Shown piece after piece: positions 50,201 to 57,258 of a stretch of 64,000 nucleotides of DNA (positions within the stretch are counted from its first letter, which is position 1; every line of letters begins with the position of its first letter). Made by a program: the position numbers and the translations under genes. Source of the DNA: Syngnathus acus (lineage: Eukaryota; Chordata; Actinopteri; Syngnathiformes; Syngnathidae); the NCBI RefSeq assembly GCF_901709675.1, contig NC_051104.1, forward strand, positions 5,129,501 to 5,193,500. The letters are read 5' to 3'. The notes under the pieces are model-generated. The model searched no databases. It had not been told where the DNA came from and worked only from the letters and a program-made list of their open reading frames with translations.

Positions 50201-53052
50201 CATTTTGGTTGTTGTTGTAGATTCCACAAAGCCCTCTGGTGGCTGCCAGATGCTCAGACGTTACTGTCACATAGACGCTGTTGACCAGGTCAAACTTCAC
50301 CCTCACCCCGAGGCCACTCTCCACAAACACAAAATCTCCAAGCCAGTGGACGCTAACACCTAGAAATGGTGAAGACCCAAAAATGCATGTTGAAGATCCT
50401 GGAACAAATAAATGTGTTTGTTGTAATGATGAGTGACATCATACCGTTTTGAAAGATGGGGTCCCCATTTGGAACATGGAGGTTGTTGAGGGTTAAATTC
50501 CTGTCGTGAATTGTCATCAAATCAAGGCCCATCATCATCCTCAGAGCCTGACAAGATTGTGTAAGAACCACAGAAAATTGAAAATGTTATGAATTCCACA
50601 TATCTGCAAATATTACATGGTAGCCCTGGTATGGTGGAAGTCTGTCATACCTTGCTGCAGTTTCCTGAGCTGACGCAGATCGTACTGATGTAGACTGCCC
50701 AGGTCCCATCAGTAGATGAGGCCAGCAGGTAAGTGCAGCCACCCTGGAAGTGGAAGTGCTTCTTGTCAAAAGTGCGAAAGTGGGATCCACCCCAGGACAT
50801 GCAGGTGGCTGAGCCTTGAGGTGCCCTGACGCTACCCAGAAGACCCCCGCGTACTAGCGGGGACAACTGCGAGTCTGGAGGTTTGTGGAAAAGTCACAAA
50901 TCAAACTTTGGGTGAAAATAGTGGTGTGTGGGTTTATATTTTACAACCTGGCAGAAGAGTGTAGGTGCAGGATAAGCAGGTCTGGTCCGAGGCATTTCTC
51001 CAACTTAATCCCCACTGGCTGCTGCAGCATTGCTCCATGGTCATTAGGGAGGCGTTATGGACTCCGGGGAAGTCCGCGCAGCTCCAGGTGGAGTAACACT
51101 GACCATGCATTGCTACACCTGATCGGGAGTAGACAAAGAGATGACACATTTGTCAACATGTTGATATGTTAAGTGGGTAATTCGTGAAAGTTTTGCCACA
51201 CAAGATCAAATATTCAGTTGTTGCATTTTACTGTATCAATTATTTGTATTATTATTTTTTTAATTGGTGTTTCTCTTACTATCTGAGCAACGTGGTCCAC
51301 TCCAACCTCCACAGCATGCTCTCACTGTCTTGTTCACCATTTGGCTTTCCATCACTGGCAACCTGAGGTGGAAAGAAAAGTTACTTAACATGTTTGTTAA
51401 TTATTGTCAGCAGCAGCAGCCTGGAGGACGCATTGCTGTTAAGTCAGGTTAATGTATAATAATATAGTTTGCAGTATTAAAACTATTCCAGCTCCTGTAA
51501 TTCTGTGACAATTGCAGAATGCGTTTTTATTTGAATGTCGCATATTTTGAAACCCTGGTTAACATATTGCACCAAACTGGGGGATAAAAATGAAGCACTA
51601 ATCTTTCCTGCAAACTGTGTTGGGAAAACTATTATTGTTTTTCTACGTTTTAATTGCGCACAAAAAAAAAACACCGCAACGATGAGCGCCCCCCCCCCCC
51701 CCCTCGCGAGCTCCGCTTCAACCAATGCGTCTCCTCCACTCAAATGATTAATGAGTCACCGCCTTGTTTTTTTTATTTTTATTCCCGATTGAAAATGGAA
51801 CACAAGGACTATATTTTCAAACCAACCATTTGAACGCCGAAACGCCTATCACTGGGCGGAATCCAGACTTTCTACGTCGTTTTGACGTCACCACACCCTT
51901 ATAATAAAAGCCTCTATGCCAAATAAATACTTCCTGACCGGAGATTACTCCAAACACGCAGAGGGATCGACGACACGGGCAAGTACGTCTTTATAAGAAA
52001 CAAGTTTATTCTGAACGTCGCGTTGTATTTGCATTTAACTTTAGCAGAATATGAATCATATTTTGCAGGCAAAAGGGGAAACGAGTTTGACACTCTGTGT
52101 TATTGCCTATATAAATAAATGTGTTGCATGATGTTGCCCATCTTTTCACTGTGGCATAATTATGACAGCACGCACAGCTACCGCAGTACTGTTTTTTTTT
52201 TGTTTGTTTTTTATCCATATGCTAGAATGTTTTCCATTCAAATATTTATAAAAATGTGAGGCAGAAGTGCAGCCAGTCTAATTAATGGCATGTTCATTTG
52301 TAGTGATGGAAAATGATCCAGAATAAATCAGACTTCATTAAAAATGCCCTTAATTGAATGTAAACATGGAATCCAAACATAAAAGCTCAACATTACACAT
52401 TTGTAATCACAAATGATTCCATGTTAGTGTTTATAGCTGGAATGCTGATTCTTAGCTACTGATAACGCCACTATCAGGAGCATATAGAATCTATAATATA
52501 GACCTTGAAAACTAGCTCAAGAAGTTAATCATCTTCAGCGAATTGTGGCCATGCAAATGTGTTCATGTCCATCTGGGTCGATTTGTGATGTGCCGCACAG
52601 TTAAAAAACAAACCGCTTTCCTTCAACCGTTTTTTTTTTTGCTTACTTGTACAACAAGCAGAGTGCCTTAAGGCCGTGCTTTTGGTAGTAGAGTGCGATG
52701 CCGTCATCCCCGCCGTGCTTAGCCCTCATCGACTCCACATCCAATCTCCAGCCCTGGGTGTTATACTGGTACACCTCGGAGCAGCTCACCTCCAGCTCCA
52801 GACGTGGGGTCAGGATCCGATCCACCTTCTGCTGTTCAATGTGTTCGCACCAATGTCTGGAGCAAAATGCATGTCATTTTATTTCTTTAGCTAATCCGCA
52901 GCCGCACTTCATCCATTCTCTGATTATCTTAAAGTAAATAGCATGCAAGATTTTTAAATATGCATTTGCTGTTGCTTCTATGCTTACGCTTTTCCCATCA
53001 CTGTCTGCAGTCCAAGCAGGATCAGAAGTGCCTCCACAATCCAGCAACACAT
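14444..53052 (-). CDS. sspo: SCO-spondin, 116 coding exons (whole gene)
   Basis: SCO-spondin is a giant secreted glycoprotein made by the subcommissural organ and floor plate; it polymerises into Reissner's fibre in the cerebrospinal fluid and is needed for straight body-axis growth in fish. Reading the minus strand I assembled 116 exons totalling 17,151 coding bases, about 5,716 residues against roughly 5,150 in human. All junction phases agree and no in-frame stop was found. Order: signal peptide, EMI, VWD-C8-TIL x3, LDLRA x10, TSP1/TIL/VWC, discoidin, LDLRA x2, discoidin, LDLRA x3, about 26 TSP1 mixed with TIL and VWC, VWC, CTCK. Start ATG at 53052 opens a clear signal peptide; stop TGA at 14446-14444. 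Each domain group is listed separately. The intact frame argues for a functional gene. Confidence 0.95.
14467..15641 (-). other. sspo: sspo last intron
   Basis: Intron of 1,175 bases between exons 115 and 116. It includes a degenerate inverted-repeat element at 14578-14636 and a run of TTTATT-rich sequence near 15190-15215. No other gene seen. Confidence 0.7.
14578..14636. mobile_element. Short degenerate inverted-repeat element (TTAACTCATT type)
   Basis: The stretch begins TTTTAACTCATTCCCTGCC and ends GATGAGTTAAA, so its ends are imperfect inverted repeats around a core containing GACGTTTATAGC. This matches my memory of a tiny palindromic element found many times in fish genomes, with ends TTAACTCATT/AATGAGTTAA. 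The copy is diverged. Confidence 0.5.
15793..16939 (-). other. sspo: sspo intron 114
   Basis: Intron of 1,147 bases inside the cystine-knot coding region. It contains an A-run near 16237-16249 and an X-box-like motif GTTGCCACAGTAAC at 16059-16072. No exon or gene detected. Confidence 0.7.
17396..20179 (-). other. sspo: sspo intron 112, largest intron of the gene
   Basis: About 2.8 kb between the two halves of the C-terminal VWC module, at least twice as long as any other intron in the gene. It contains A/T-rich sequence and an inverted repeat at 18304-18417. No coding exon with a recognisable domain was found, and the flanking phases (0/0) join directly. Confidence 0.7.
18304..18417. repeat. 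Imperfect inverted repeat in sspo intron
   Basis: TCCCTGCAAGATGACCG at about 18304-18320 is answered by CGGTCATTTCTTGCAGGGA at about 18399-18417, the reverse complement apart from a two-base indel. The arms flank a spacer of about 78 bases and could fold as a hairpin in RNA from either strand. Confidence 0.6.
20276..21036 (-). other. sspo: sspo intron 111
   Basis: Intron of 761 bases before the C-terminal VWC exon. Open frames on both strands show no domain. Nothing else recognised. Confidence 0.65.
21037..25589 (-). CDS. sspo: sspo exons 98-111: TSP1 repeats 25-29 with TIL/VWC modules
   Basis: Exon spans: 98 25465-25589; 99 24517-24656; 100 24359-24405; 101 24033-24278; 102 23634-23795; 103 23450-23566; 104 23122-23260; 105 22838-23034; 106 22599-22769; 107 22412-22539; 108 22154-22305; 109 22005-22051; 110 21476-21640; 111 21037-21257. 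TSP1 domains are in exons 101, 102, 105, 106 and 110, with cores such as [47 protein letters not shown] and [15 protein letters not shown] (trypsin-inhibitor-like) cysteine modules span exons 98-99, 103-104, 107-108 and 111. Exon 101 is unusual: its TSP1 carries an insertion of roughly 25 residues after [10 protein letters not shown]. All phases chain. Confidence 0.9.
24657..25464 (-). other. sspo: sspo intron 98
   Basis: Intron of 808 bases between two halves of a TIL module. A/T-rich, with an A-run near 25236-25247. No exon detected. Confidence 0.65.
25742..27773 (-). CDS. sspo: sspo exons 91-97: TIL/VWC modules and TSP1 repeats 21-24
   Basis: Exon spans: 91 27639-27773; 92 27303-27540; 93 26705-26857; 94 26565-26611; 95 26238-26408; 96 26001-26177; 97 25742-25897. 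Exons 91-92 encode a TIL module ([18 protein letters not shown]) running straight into a VWC-like stretch and the first half of a TSP1 ([19 protein letters not shown]) in one exon; elsewhere in the gene these parts are usually on separate exons. The intron after exon 92 carries an inverted-repeat element of 307 bases. Exons 95, 96 and 97 are each one TSP1 repeat ([44 protein letters not shown]). Exon 97 lacks the usual CG after the third cysteine region. Confidence 0.9.
25922..25941. repeat. AT dinucleotide microsatellite
   Basis: About ten AT units in the sspo intron just beyond the acceptor side of exon 97. Confidence 0.9.
26931..27237. mobile_element. TA-flanked inverted-repeat element 1 (MITE-like)
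   Basis: Begins CCGTATTTTCCGCACTATAA and ends with the near-perfect reverse complement TTATAGTGCGGAAAATACAG, with TA on both sides, as for a Tc1/mariner-type target duplication. It is 307 bases, has no coding capacity, and contains internal tandem copies of a word like ATAAGGCGCACC. It fills most of sspo intron 92 (26858-27302). Element 3 shares the same arms. Confidence 0.85.
27960..30916 (-). CDS. sspo: sspo exons 80-90: TSP1 repeats 15-20 with TIL modules
   Basis: Exon spans: 80 30716-30916; 81 30556-30628; 82 30145-30365; 83 29829-29981; 84 29552-29718; 85 29329-29474; 86 29051-29271; 87 28954-28986; 88 28712-28876; 89 28246-28464; 90 27960-28127. TSP1 repeats are in exons 82, 83, 86, 88, 89 and 90 (for example [51 protein letters not shown]). 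TIL modules are in exons 80-81 and 84-85. Exon 87 is a 33-base exon encoding [11 protein letters not shown], with symmetric phase. Exon 88's donor lies beside a mobile element. Exons 82 and 86 are 221 bases, close to a 47-base linker exon plus a 171-base TSP1 exon with no intron between. Confidence 0.9.
28533..28702. mobile_element. TA-flanked inverted-repeat element 2 (MITE-like)
   Basis: Begins CCGTAATTTTCGGACTATAA and ends TTATAGTCCGAAAATTACGG, perfect reverse complements over 20 bases that continue inward (GTCGC/GCGAC), with TA on both sides. It is 170 bases, non-coding, and related in design to but distinct in sequence from elements 1 and 3. Its right end is three bases from the donor of sspo exon 88 (GTAAAT, 28706-28711). 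Confidence 0.87.
31064..33114 (-). CDS. sspo: sspo exons 70-79: TSP1 repeats 11-14 with TIL/VWC modules
   Basis: Exon spans: 70 32978-33114; 71 32802-32896; 72 32670-32719; 73 32420-32590; 74 32158-32328; 75 31984-32063; 76 31732-31901; 77 31620-31666; 78 31321-31521; 79 31064-31234. TSP1 repeats are in 73 ([17 protein letters not shown]), 74 ([17 protein letters not shown]), 78 ([17 protein letters not shown]) and 79 ([17 protein letters not shown], with the cysteine pattern altered). TIL modules are 70-71 and 75-76, each followed by a short linker exon. Exon 78 has no GT donor at the position its phase requires; GCAGGA is there instead, suggesting a GC-AG intron. Exon 79's 'DGCAGSS' in place of the usual CxxTCG is shared with the human protein as I remember it. 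Confidence 0.88.
33252..35973 (-). CDS. sspo: sspo exons 59-69: TSP1 repeats 4-10 with TIL modules
   Basis: Exon spans: 59 35809-35973; 60 35420-35734; 61 35215-35344; 62 34839-34964; 63 34672-34763; 64 34388-34570; 65 34145-34315; 66 33824-34079; 67 33697-33743; 68 33466-33636; 69 33252-33386. TSP1 repeats: exon 59 ([14 protein letters not shown]), the first part of 60 ([17 protein letters not shown]), 62-63 ([17 protein letters not shown]), 64 ([14 protein letters not shown]), 65, 68 and 69. TIL modules: second part of 60 plus 61, and exon 66. The long exon 60 (315 bases) joins a TSP1 and the first half of a TIL. The short exon 67 (47 bases) is a VWC-like linker ending in CP. Confidence 0.9.
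33666..33687. repeat. Short interstitial telomere-like repeat
   Basis: AACCCTAACCCTAACCCTAA occurs in the intron between exons 67 and 68 of sspo: about three exact vertebrate telomere units, bordered by non-telomeric sequence. Confidence 0.85.
36049..37223 (-). CDS. sspo: sspo exons 54-58: LDLRA repeats 13-15 and Gly/Pro-rich linker
   Basis: Exon spans: 54 37062-37223; 55 36809-36985; 56 36507-36584; 57 36287-36421; 58 36049-36204. Exons 54, 57 and 58 each encode one LDL-receptor class A repeat with the calcium-binding acidic end ([30 protein letters not shown]). Between them, exons 55 and 56 encode a low-complexity Gly/Pro/Thr-rich spacer ([35 protein letters not shown]) that repeats a 'TGQPGL' word but is not strict Gly-X-Y collagen. 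Thr/Ser density suggests O-glycosylation. Exons 55 and 56 have symmetric phase, so either could be skipped without breaking frame. Confidence 0.87.
37328..37952 (-). CDS. sspo: sspo exons 51-53: second discoidin (F5/8C) domain
   Basis: Exon spans: 51 37832-37952; 52 37542-37755; 53 37328-37469. The joined frame reads [20 protein letters not shown], then [60 protein letters not shown] and [23 protein letters not shown] in turn. The order of first cysteine, ITGVVTQG-like motif, ARYLRIIP and closing EILGC is diagnostic of an F5/8 type C domain of about 160 residues. It follows an earlier complete discoidin domain (exons 43-46), separated by two LDLRA repeats. Confidence 0.88.
38022..38732 (-). 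CDS. sspo: sspo exons 47-50: LDLRA repeats 11-12 and linker
   Basis: Exon spans: 47 38562-38732; 48 38300-38468; 49 38135-38210; 50 38022-38043. Exon 47 encodes an LDLRA repeat ([31 protein letters not shown]), exon 48 another ([30 protein letters not shown]). Exon 49 is a Thr/Pro-rich linker ([16 protein letters not shown]) and exon 50 a 22-base micro-exon (DGGPGYR) whose splice phases are needed to enter the following discoidin domain in frame. Confidence 0.86.
38802..39574 (-). CDS. sspo: sspo exons 43-46: first discoidin (F5/8C) domain
   Basis: Exon spans: 43 39447-39574; 44 39209-39329; 45 39011-39138; 46 38802-38943. The frame begins [20 protein letters not shown], continues [20 protein letters not shown] and [13 protein letters not shown], and ends [25 protein letters not shown]. 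This matches the single discoidin domain known in the human protein. These domains bind phospholipid or glycan/protein ligands in coagulation factors V/VIII and related proteins; the ligand in SCO-spondin is not known to me. Confidence 0.9.
39670..41141 (-). CDS. sspo: sspo exons 36-42: TSP1 repeats 2-3, TIL and VWC modules
   Basis: Exon spans: 36 40989-41141; 37 40771-40908; 38 40514-40696; 39 40293-40443; 40 40059-40218; 41 39901-39949; 42 39670-39771. Exon 36 is a TSP1 ([17 protein letters not shown]). Exons 37-38 are a TIL-like unit ([30 protein letters not shown]). Exon 39 is a divergent TSP1 ([20 protein letters not shown]) that closely follows the human sequence, including WSFRSPNNP. 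Exons 40-41 are a VWC module ([34 protein letters not shown]). Exon 42 is a Ser/Thr/Pro-rich linker of 34 residues. Confidence 0.9.
41216..43618 (-). CDS. sspo: sspo exons 27-35: ten LDLRA repeats and first TSP1
   Basis: Exon spans: 27 43409-43618; 28 42912-43117; 29 42701-42815; 30 42482-42603; 31 42210-42383; 32 41869-42102; 33 41676-41798; 34 41510-41607; 35 41216-41447. The frame has ten LDL-receptor class A repeats, each with six cysteines and a C-terminal acidic calcium site, for example [52 protein letters not shown]. Repeat 10 is split between exons 34 and 35 and has an insertion ([15 protein letters not shown]). Exon 35 then runs into a TSP1 ([17 protein letters not shown]). LDLRA arrays bind lipoproteins or other ligands; chicken and mammal SCO-spondin have a similar array here. 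Confidence 0.92.
43690..45373 (-). CDS. sspo: sspo exons 20-26: third VWD-C8-TIL unit
   Basis: Exon spans: 20 45117-45373; 21 44901-45035; 22 44579-44781; 23 44375-44502; 24 44104-44213; 25 43874-44023; 26 43690-43783. VWD3 begins [20 protein letters not shown] and includes LLWDGG and [14 protein letters not shown], a calcium-binding motif of VWD domains. The C8 part is [20 protein letters not shown] and the TIL part [20 protein letters not shown]. This is the best conserved of the three units against the human sequence. VWD assemblies drive multimerisation in mucins and von Willebrand factor and plausibly help SCO-spondin assemble into Reissner's fibre. Confidence 0.92.
45462..49131 (-). CDS. 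sspo: sspo exons 12-19: second VWD-C8-TIL unit plus extra TIL
   Basis: Exon spans: 12 48990-49131; 13 48596-48737; 14 48052-48224; 15 47746-47964; 16 47288-47453; 17 46898-47153; 18 46113-46317; 19 45462-45556. VWD2 opens [20 protein letters not shown] and contains the conserved RRASSAFLL and [14 protein letters not shown] words. C8 follows in exons 15-16 ([12 protein letters not shown]). Exon 17 is a TIL module ([18 protein letters not shown]) and exons 18-19 a second one ([16 protein letters not shown]). The donor of exon 18 is GTAGGT; using the GT four bases further on (GTGAAA) would create a stop in exon 19. The intron between exons 18 and 19 holds element 3. Confidence 0.9.
45714..46045. 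mobile_element. TA-flanked inverted-repeat element 3 (MITE-like)
   Basis: Begins CCGTATTTTCCGGACTATAA and ends TTATTGTCCGGAAAATACGG, near-perfect inverted repeats with TA on both sides. It is 332 bases, non-coding, and shares with element 1 the internal words ATAAGGCGCACC and GGCTTTTGAGAAAATTTGAG, so the two are copies of one family. It lies in sspo intron 18 (45557-46112). Confidence 0.87.
46318..46897 (-). other. sspo: sspo intron 17
   Basis: Intron of 580 bases between two TIL-coding exons. No repeat family or exon recognised. Confidence 0.65.
49203..50874 (-). CDS. sspo: sspo exons 5-11: first VWD-C8-TIL unit
   Basis: Exon spans: 5 50651-50874; 6 50445-50547; 7 50201-50359; 8 50050-50135; 9 49846-49971; 10 49571-49727; 11 49203-49455. 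VWD1 starts [20 protein letters not shown] and contains [20 protein letters not shown] and [17 protein letters not shown]8 lies in exons 9-10 ([22 protein letters not shown]), with an ERECAQ-type ending. Exon 11 is a TIL module ([34 protein letters not shown]). All splice phases chain from exon 4 to exon 12. Confidence 0.91.
50948..52856 (-). CDS. sspo: sspo exons 2-4: EMI domain and cysteine-rich segment
   Basis: Exon spans: 2 52647-52856; 3 51280-51362; 4 50948-51118. The frame reads [53 protein letters not shown] and [11 protein letters not shown], which is an EMI domain like that at the human SCO-spondin N-terminus (WCEWTETIRVEEE; KWNRTVRTCCPGWGGAHC). Exon 4 continues with [17 protein letters not shown] and [21 protein letters not shown]. 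Exons 2 and 3 are separated by a 1,284-base intron that may hold the aoc1 promoter. Confidence 0.9.
51363..52646. other. sspo: sspo intron 2, with a C-homopolymer and candidate aoc1 promoter
   Basis: A 1,284-base intron, one of the longer ones in the gene. It holds a run of 15 C at 51689-51703 and, on the plus strand, a CRE/TATA cluster followed by a possible first exon (separate entry). No minus-strand exon is needed here, since phases of exons 2 and 3 join directly. Confidence 0.7.
51883..51982 (+). promoter_or_regulatory. aoc1: Candidate promoter and untranslated exon 1 of aoc1
   Basis: On the plus strand a perfect cAMP-response element TGACGTCA (51883-51890) is followed by a TATA-like box TTATAATAAAAG (51899-51910) and, about 70 bases later, by a good splice donor CAA|GTACGT (51983). 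A first exon from about 51930 to 51982 could splice to the acceptor ttgaatcttag just before the aoc1 ATG. As I recall, human AOC1 also has an untranslated first exon and a second exon beginning a few bases before the ATG. No transcript evidence is available, and an alternative first exon ending near 53627 (CCT|GTAAAG) cannot be excluded. Confidence 0.4.
52988..53052 (-). CDS. sspo: sspo coding exon 1: signal peptide
   Basis: ATG at 53052-53050 opens [20 protein letters not shown], a typical cleavable signal peptide with hydrophobic core LLILLGL, then K and a split codon (GC|A) into exon 2. The donor is GTAAGC. An acceptor-like tcccccttag lies just upstream of the ATG (minus strand), so a further untranslated 5' exon probably exists; its position is unknown. 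Confidence 0.85.
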
Positions 53053-53984
53053 GCTTAAACTACTCTAAGGGGGAAAATACATACACAATAGATTTCAGCT
53101 AATTATTTAAAAGGAAATTCCAGATCAAATAAGAAATACGTGTGACCTTTGAAAATACTGAAAAAGGCTCTGAAGCAATTTAAATATCTTAAGTAGATTA
53201 AATATTGTCATAAATTAATATCAAAGTTCTTACCTTAAAAGTGCTTTGTAGATTTTTTCCCCCCCCCCACAGAATGCCCTTTGGCCTTTTTCGATCTTCT
53301 CAAGCTACAATTTGTTATTGGAGTTTTCTTCGACTATTTTCTTTGCAGTTCAGTCTCCAATGAAGTGATATTTTACCTATTAAAGAAACCGAAGCATGGT
53401 TTTTAAACGTGGGGGTCGACTGGAAGGACGTACAGTAGCATCTGAACGTTCGGTCATTGGGTAAGAGTGGAAGGTCGCAGCTGGAAGCGCTGGAATTGGA
53501 TATGGGCTCTTTGACGGACACATCCCGTGACCTCACGGCGTCAAACGTTATAGAACGTGGGAGGTGACGGTCAGGGGTAGCCGAGCCTCCGTCGTAGAAT
53601 AAAGACATGTTTGTCCAAGCCTAATCCTGTAAAGAGGGGCATTTCGGGAAGGGTGATGGGGACGGTTTATTGAATGAAGCTTGTCCACAGGCGTGGGGAG
53701 CCGGAGAGTCACCAATCTTTTCTGTCTGACCTCCTGCCCTCACAATGAAGGCTCAAACACAGCTGTCACCACTCTACTTTCGCAAAGTCGAGCAAGCAAA
53801 AGAGAACTTAGTTCCAAAATACGATGTGTTATTATGACATTTGAAAGAAATATATTATTTTATTATATTAAAGTTCTTTTTGCGTGGGCATGGATTGAAT
53901 CATCAATTAAGGCGAAAATTGTTACCAAAAATTGTTTTCTTCATTTGTCTGTCCTAATTCTTTTTTTGTTAAATTGAATCTTAG
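53053..53984. other. Region between the sspo and aoc1 start codons
   Basis: Only about 930 bases separate the divergent start codons. A CpG-containing patch at 53440-53620 could hold an untranslated sspo exon (donor-like GTAAAA near 53375-53381 on the minus strand) or promoter sequence. The 97-codon minus-strand frame at 53315-53608 shows no known domain and is not called as a gene. Confidence 0.4.
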
Positions 53985-56753
53985 AAATGAGGCTGCTCCA
54001 TCTGCTGTGTCTGCTCTGCTTGGCTGCTTGTGAGGCATCCAGAGCAAGAGACTGGGCTCATCACGGCGCGCCCATGTTTGCCGACCTGACACCTCGGGAA
54101 ATGAAGGCCATCCGGGCTTACTTCCACGGAATCGCAGAATTCGGACTCACCGATGCTAGTAATGTGGCTCTGAAGAAGAACAGCATCCTGATGATGGAGC
54201 TCCAAGTGCCAAAAAAGAACGAAGCCTTGAGAGCTTTGGATCGCGGTCAGGCCAAACCGCCGCGCCAAGCCCGTGTGATTATCCAGTTTGCGAACCAAAC
54301 CAAGCCGAATATCACCGAGTTTATTGTCGGACCTCTACCGTCTCCAAAGTCTCATCAGGTCAAGAAGTTTAAGGGAGATCGGCCTATTCCGTTTGAGTCA
54401 AGGCCGATGACTTTAATGGAGTATTCTCATCTCAATCGCACCATTGGCAAACTCACAAGTAAAGCTCGAAATCTTCTGTTGGAGACCACGGGAGGATTTT
54501 CGTTAACAAACTGCTCAGATCGCTGTTTGGTTTTTATCGACATAGCCCCGCGAGGGCTGGCTTCAGGTGAGAGGAGGTCCTGGATCATGTTGGTCAAGTT
54601 TGTGGAAGGATATTATATCCACCCAACTGGGTTTGAAATACTGCTCAACCACAAAGACTTAAATCCAGATAAGTGGGCTATTGAGAAAGTCTGGTACAAC
54701 AGTATGTACTTTGACAGCGTGGAGGATTTGGTAGAAAAGTATGAATCAGGAGCTGTGGAGAAGATCAGCCCATCTGATGACGACGATGATCTCTACTCCA
54801 CTTACATCCCTCGGGGTCATAGCAACACTCCGACTGATATCCACGGGCCAAAACTTGTTGAGCCTCAAGGGCGTCGCTATTTTATCGATGGCAATTTTGT
54901 GGAGTATGCCGGATGGTCGTTCGCCTACAGAGTGCGTTCATCGGCCGGACTTCAGGTCTTTGACGTCCGTTTTAATGACGAAAGGATCGCCTTTGAGATC
55001 AGCCTCCAAGAAGCCATCGCGTTCTATGCTGGTGACACTCCTGCCGCCATGCAAACAAAATACATCGACGCCGGTTGGGCCATGGGTACTTTATCATACG
55101 AGCTAGCCGCTGGAATTGACTGTCCAGAAATCGCCACCTTTGTCGACCTTTACCACTATTTTGACACCGACAAACCGGTGCGCTATCGAAACGCGCTGTG
55201 TATTTTTGAGATGACCACGGCGGTGCCTTTGAGACGACATTTCAACGCATTCAAGGGAGGATATAATTTTTATGGAGGACTGGACAGCACTGTGCTGGTG
55301 TTACGGACAACTTCAACTGTTTACAACTATGATTACATCTGGGATTTCATCTTCTACCAAAACGGTGTGATGGAAGTAAAGGTCAGCGCGACTGGTTTCA
55401 TCCATGCCACTTTCTTTACATCTAATGGACTTCAATATGGCCGCAAGGTGTACAACCATGTGCTGGGAAATCTGCACACGCATCTCATCAATTATAAGGT
55501 TGACCTGGATATTGCCGGTAAGAAGAATACTGTCTATTTTGGAATATATGTAATTCGGTATCGGTATAATTGTCTGCAGCTGCCACAAGATGGCAGCAAA
55601 GCACTCATTTCTATTCGTGCTGACTAAATGAAGCTCCTCCCTTTCACTTCAACATAGCACAGCCTTAAGATACCGCAAGGTGGAACCAAAGCACTATTTT
55701 TGTTAGACATGGCTTTGGGTCGTGGGTTTTTATTTAAATAAATAAACAGAAAATATCCCCCTGAATGCTGCAATATGAAAAAATAATTACTACACTTTTT
55801 TATTTTAATCAAATGATTGAAAGAGATGCTTTTGTGTGAAATGTAGCTATTATTCATTTTCACACAGGTCGAGAGAACAGCTTTCAGACTTTAAATTTGA
55901 AATATGTCAACTTCACAAATCCCTGGAGCCCCAAGAATTTCATCGTCCAATCCAAACTCAACTGGACGGAACACAAGACGGAGCGTTCTGCCGCCTTCCG
56001 CTATGGCAAAAAGTTCCCTCGCTATGTACATTTTTACAACCCTAATGAGAAAAATAAGTTGGGGCATCAAAAGGGATACCGAATCCAGCTAAACTCGCAC
56101 GGCGATAGCGTGCTTCCAAGAGGCTGGCAAGAAGAAAACAGCATCACTTGGTCAAGGTAATTCCGTATGCGAAAAAGTCTATTTACTTTTTATGGCTGAC
56201 TGATAATATAAGCCCTTTTTTTTTTTTTGGGTCCAGATATCCTCTGGCCGTCACTCGTCATAAAGATAGTGAGGCCACCAGCACCAGTATTTATAACCAG
56301 AATGACCCCTGGAAACCTGTTGTGGTGTTTGAGGACTACATTCGCAACAATGAAAATATTGTCAATCAGGTAAAAACAGGTTTTGCAAAGTCAATGCAAA
56401 TTCTGACATTTTCTTCTGTTTGCACTTTATGCAGGATGGAAACTGATGACAAATGTGAGTAATATTTACTTTCCTGTGAGTAGGATCTGGTTGCCTGGGT
56501 GACCGTGGGCTTCCTGCATGTGCCTCACGCAGAAGACATCCCCAACACGGCAACGCCTGGCAACGCGGTGGGCTTCTTCCTCCGACCCTTTAACTTCTTT
56601 GATGAGGACCCTTCCGTCGCATCCAGAAGCACGGTCATCGTCCGACCCGGCCCGGACGGAAAGCCCAAAGTCCAACGGTGGACACCAGAGGTCGTAGGTC
56701 ACTGTGTGACAGACAAGGCATTTTTTTACAATGGCACTTATGCAGGGGTCTAG
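53985..56753 (+). CDS. aoc1: Diamine oxidase (copper amine oxidase), 4 coding exons
   Basis: AOC1 is a secreted homodimeric copper/topaquinone enzyme that oxidises histamine, putrescine and other diamines to aldehyde, ammonia and H2O2. Coding exons: 53985-55517 (ATG at 53987), 55868-56156, 56237-56369, 56484-56753; phases agree and give about 740 residues (human 751). Signal peptide [15 protein letters not shown]. Topaquinone tyrosine is Y448 in [10 protein letters not shown]; catalytic base D361 in [10 protein letters not shown]; copper ligands H497 and H499 in NLHTHLINY and H663 in [15 protein letters not shown]. Close match to human AOC1 throughout ([42 protein letters not shown]), more than to AOC2/AOC3, and a cleavable secretory start rather than a type II membrane anchor. 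The gene is divergent from sspo. Confidence 0.95.
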
Positions 56754-57258
56754 AAAATGCCACAAAGAAAGGAAAGGTTTTGAATTAACAAGTCCTAATG
56801 AAGGATCATAAAAAAAAAAAGTTGTATAGAAATGTAATGTTTTTTTGTATTTATGTGTGGAACAAACACTTAATTTTATTGCATTTAATTTGTTGAGGCT
56901 TCATTTTACTTTGCGCTGCATGTCAGAAAGGAGACGGGGTGACTTCTTCTGCCAATCCAAGCATTTCCATGGATGAGGCTTAGCAGTGACAGGCATGCAG
57001 GATGCAGGATGCTCCGGCTCCGCACAGGCAGTGGTAAACCCGCTAGCTCGCAGCATGCCCTACTTGCCCTCTTCGCAGGGATGTTTTTATCCGAAAGGCA
57101 ACAAGGCTCCGAGTGCAAACAGTCCGATACCGGATCCTTTGTCAAACAATCCAGGATACCGCCTTGCTACCATGGTAACCTAACTATATAATGTGACAAA
57201 ATATGCAATGTAACATGTTCTATATGTACAAGTTTCTGGCATCACTTCAAATTGTCCA

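Noticed and set aside
53315-53608. 97-codon minus-strand open frame between sspo and aoc1
   Set aside because: No signal peptide, domain or family resemblance; ends without a matching splice context. More likely promoter or 5' UTR sequence.
56973-57191. Overlapping plus-strand frames downstream of aoc1, one preceded by an acceptor-like site
   Set aside because: Beyond the aoc1 stop codon and resembling no known protein; an extra aoc1 exon is not needed because the protein is already full length.
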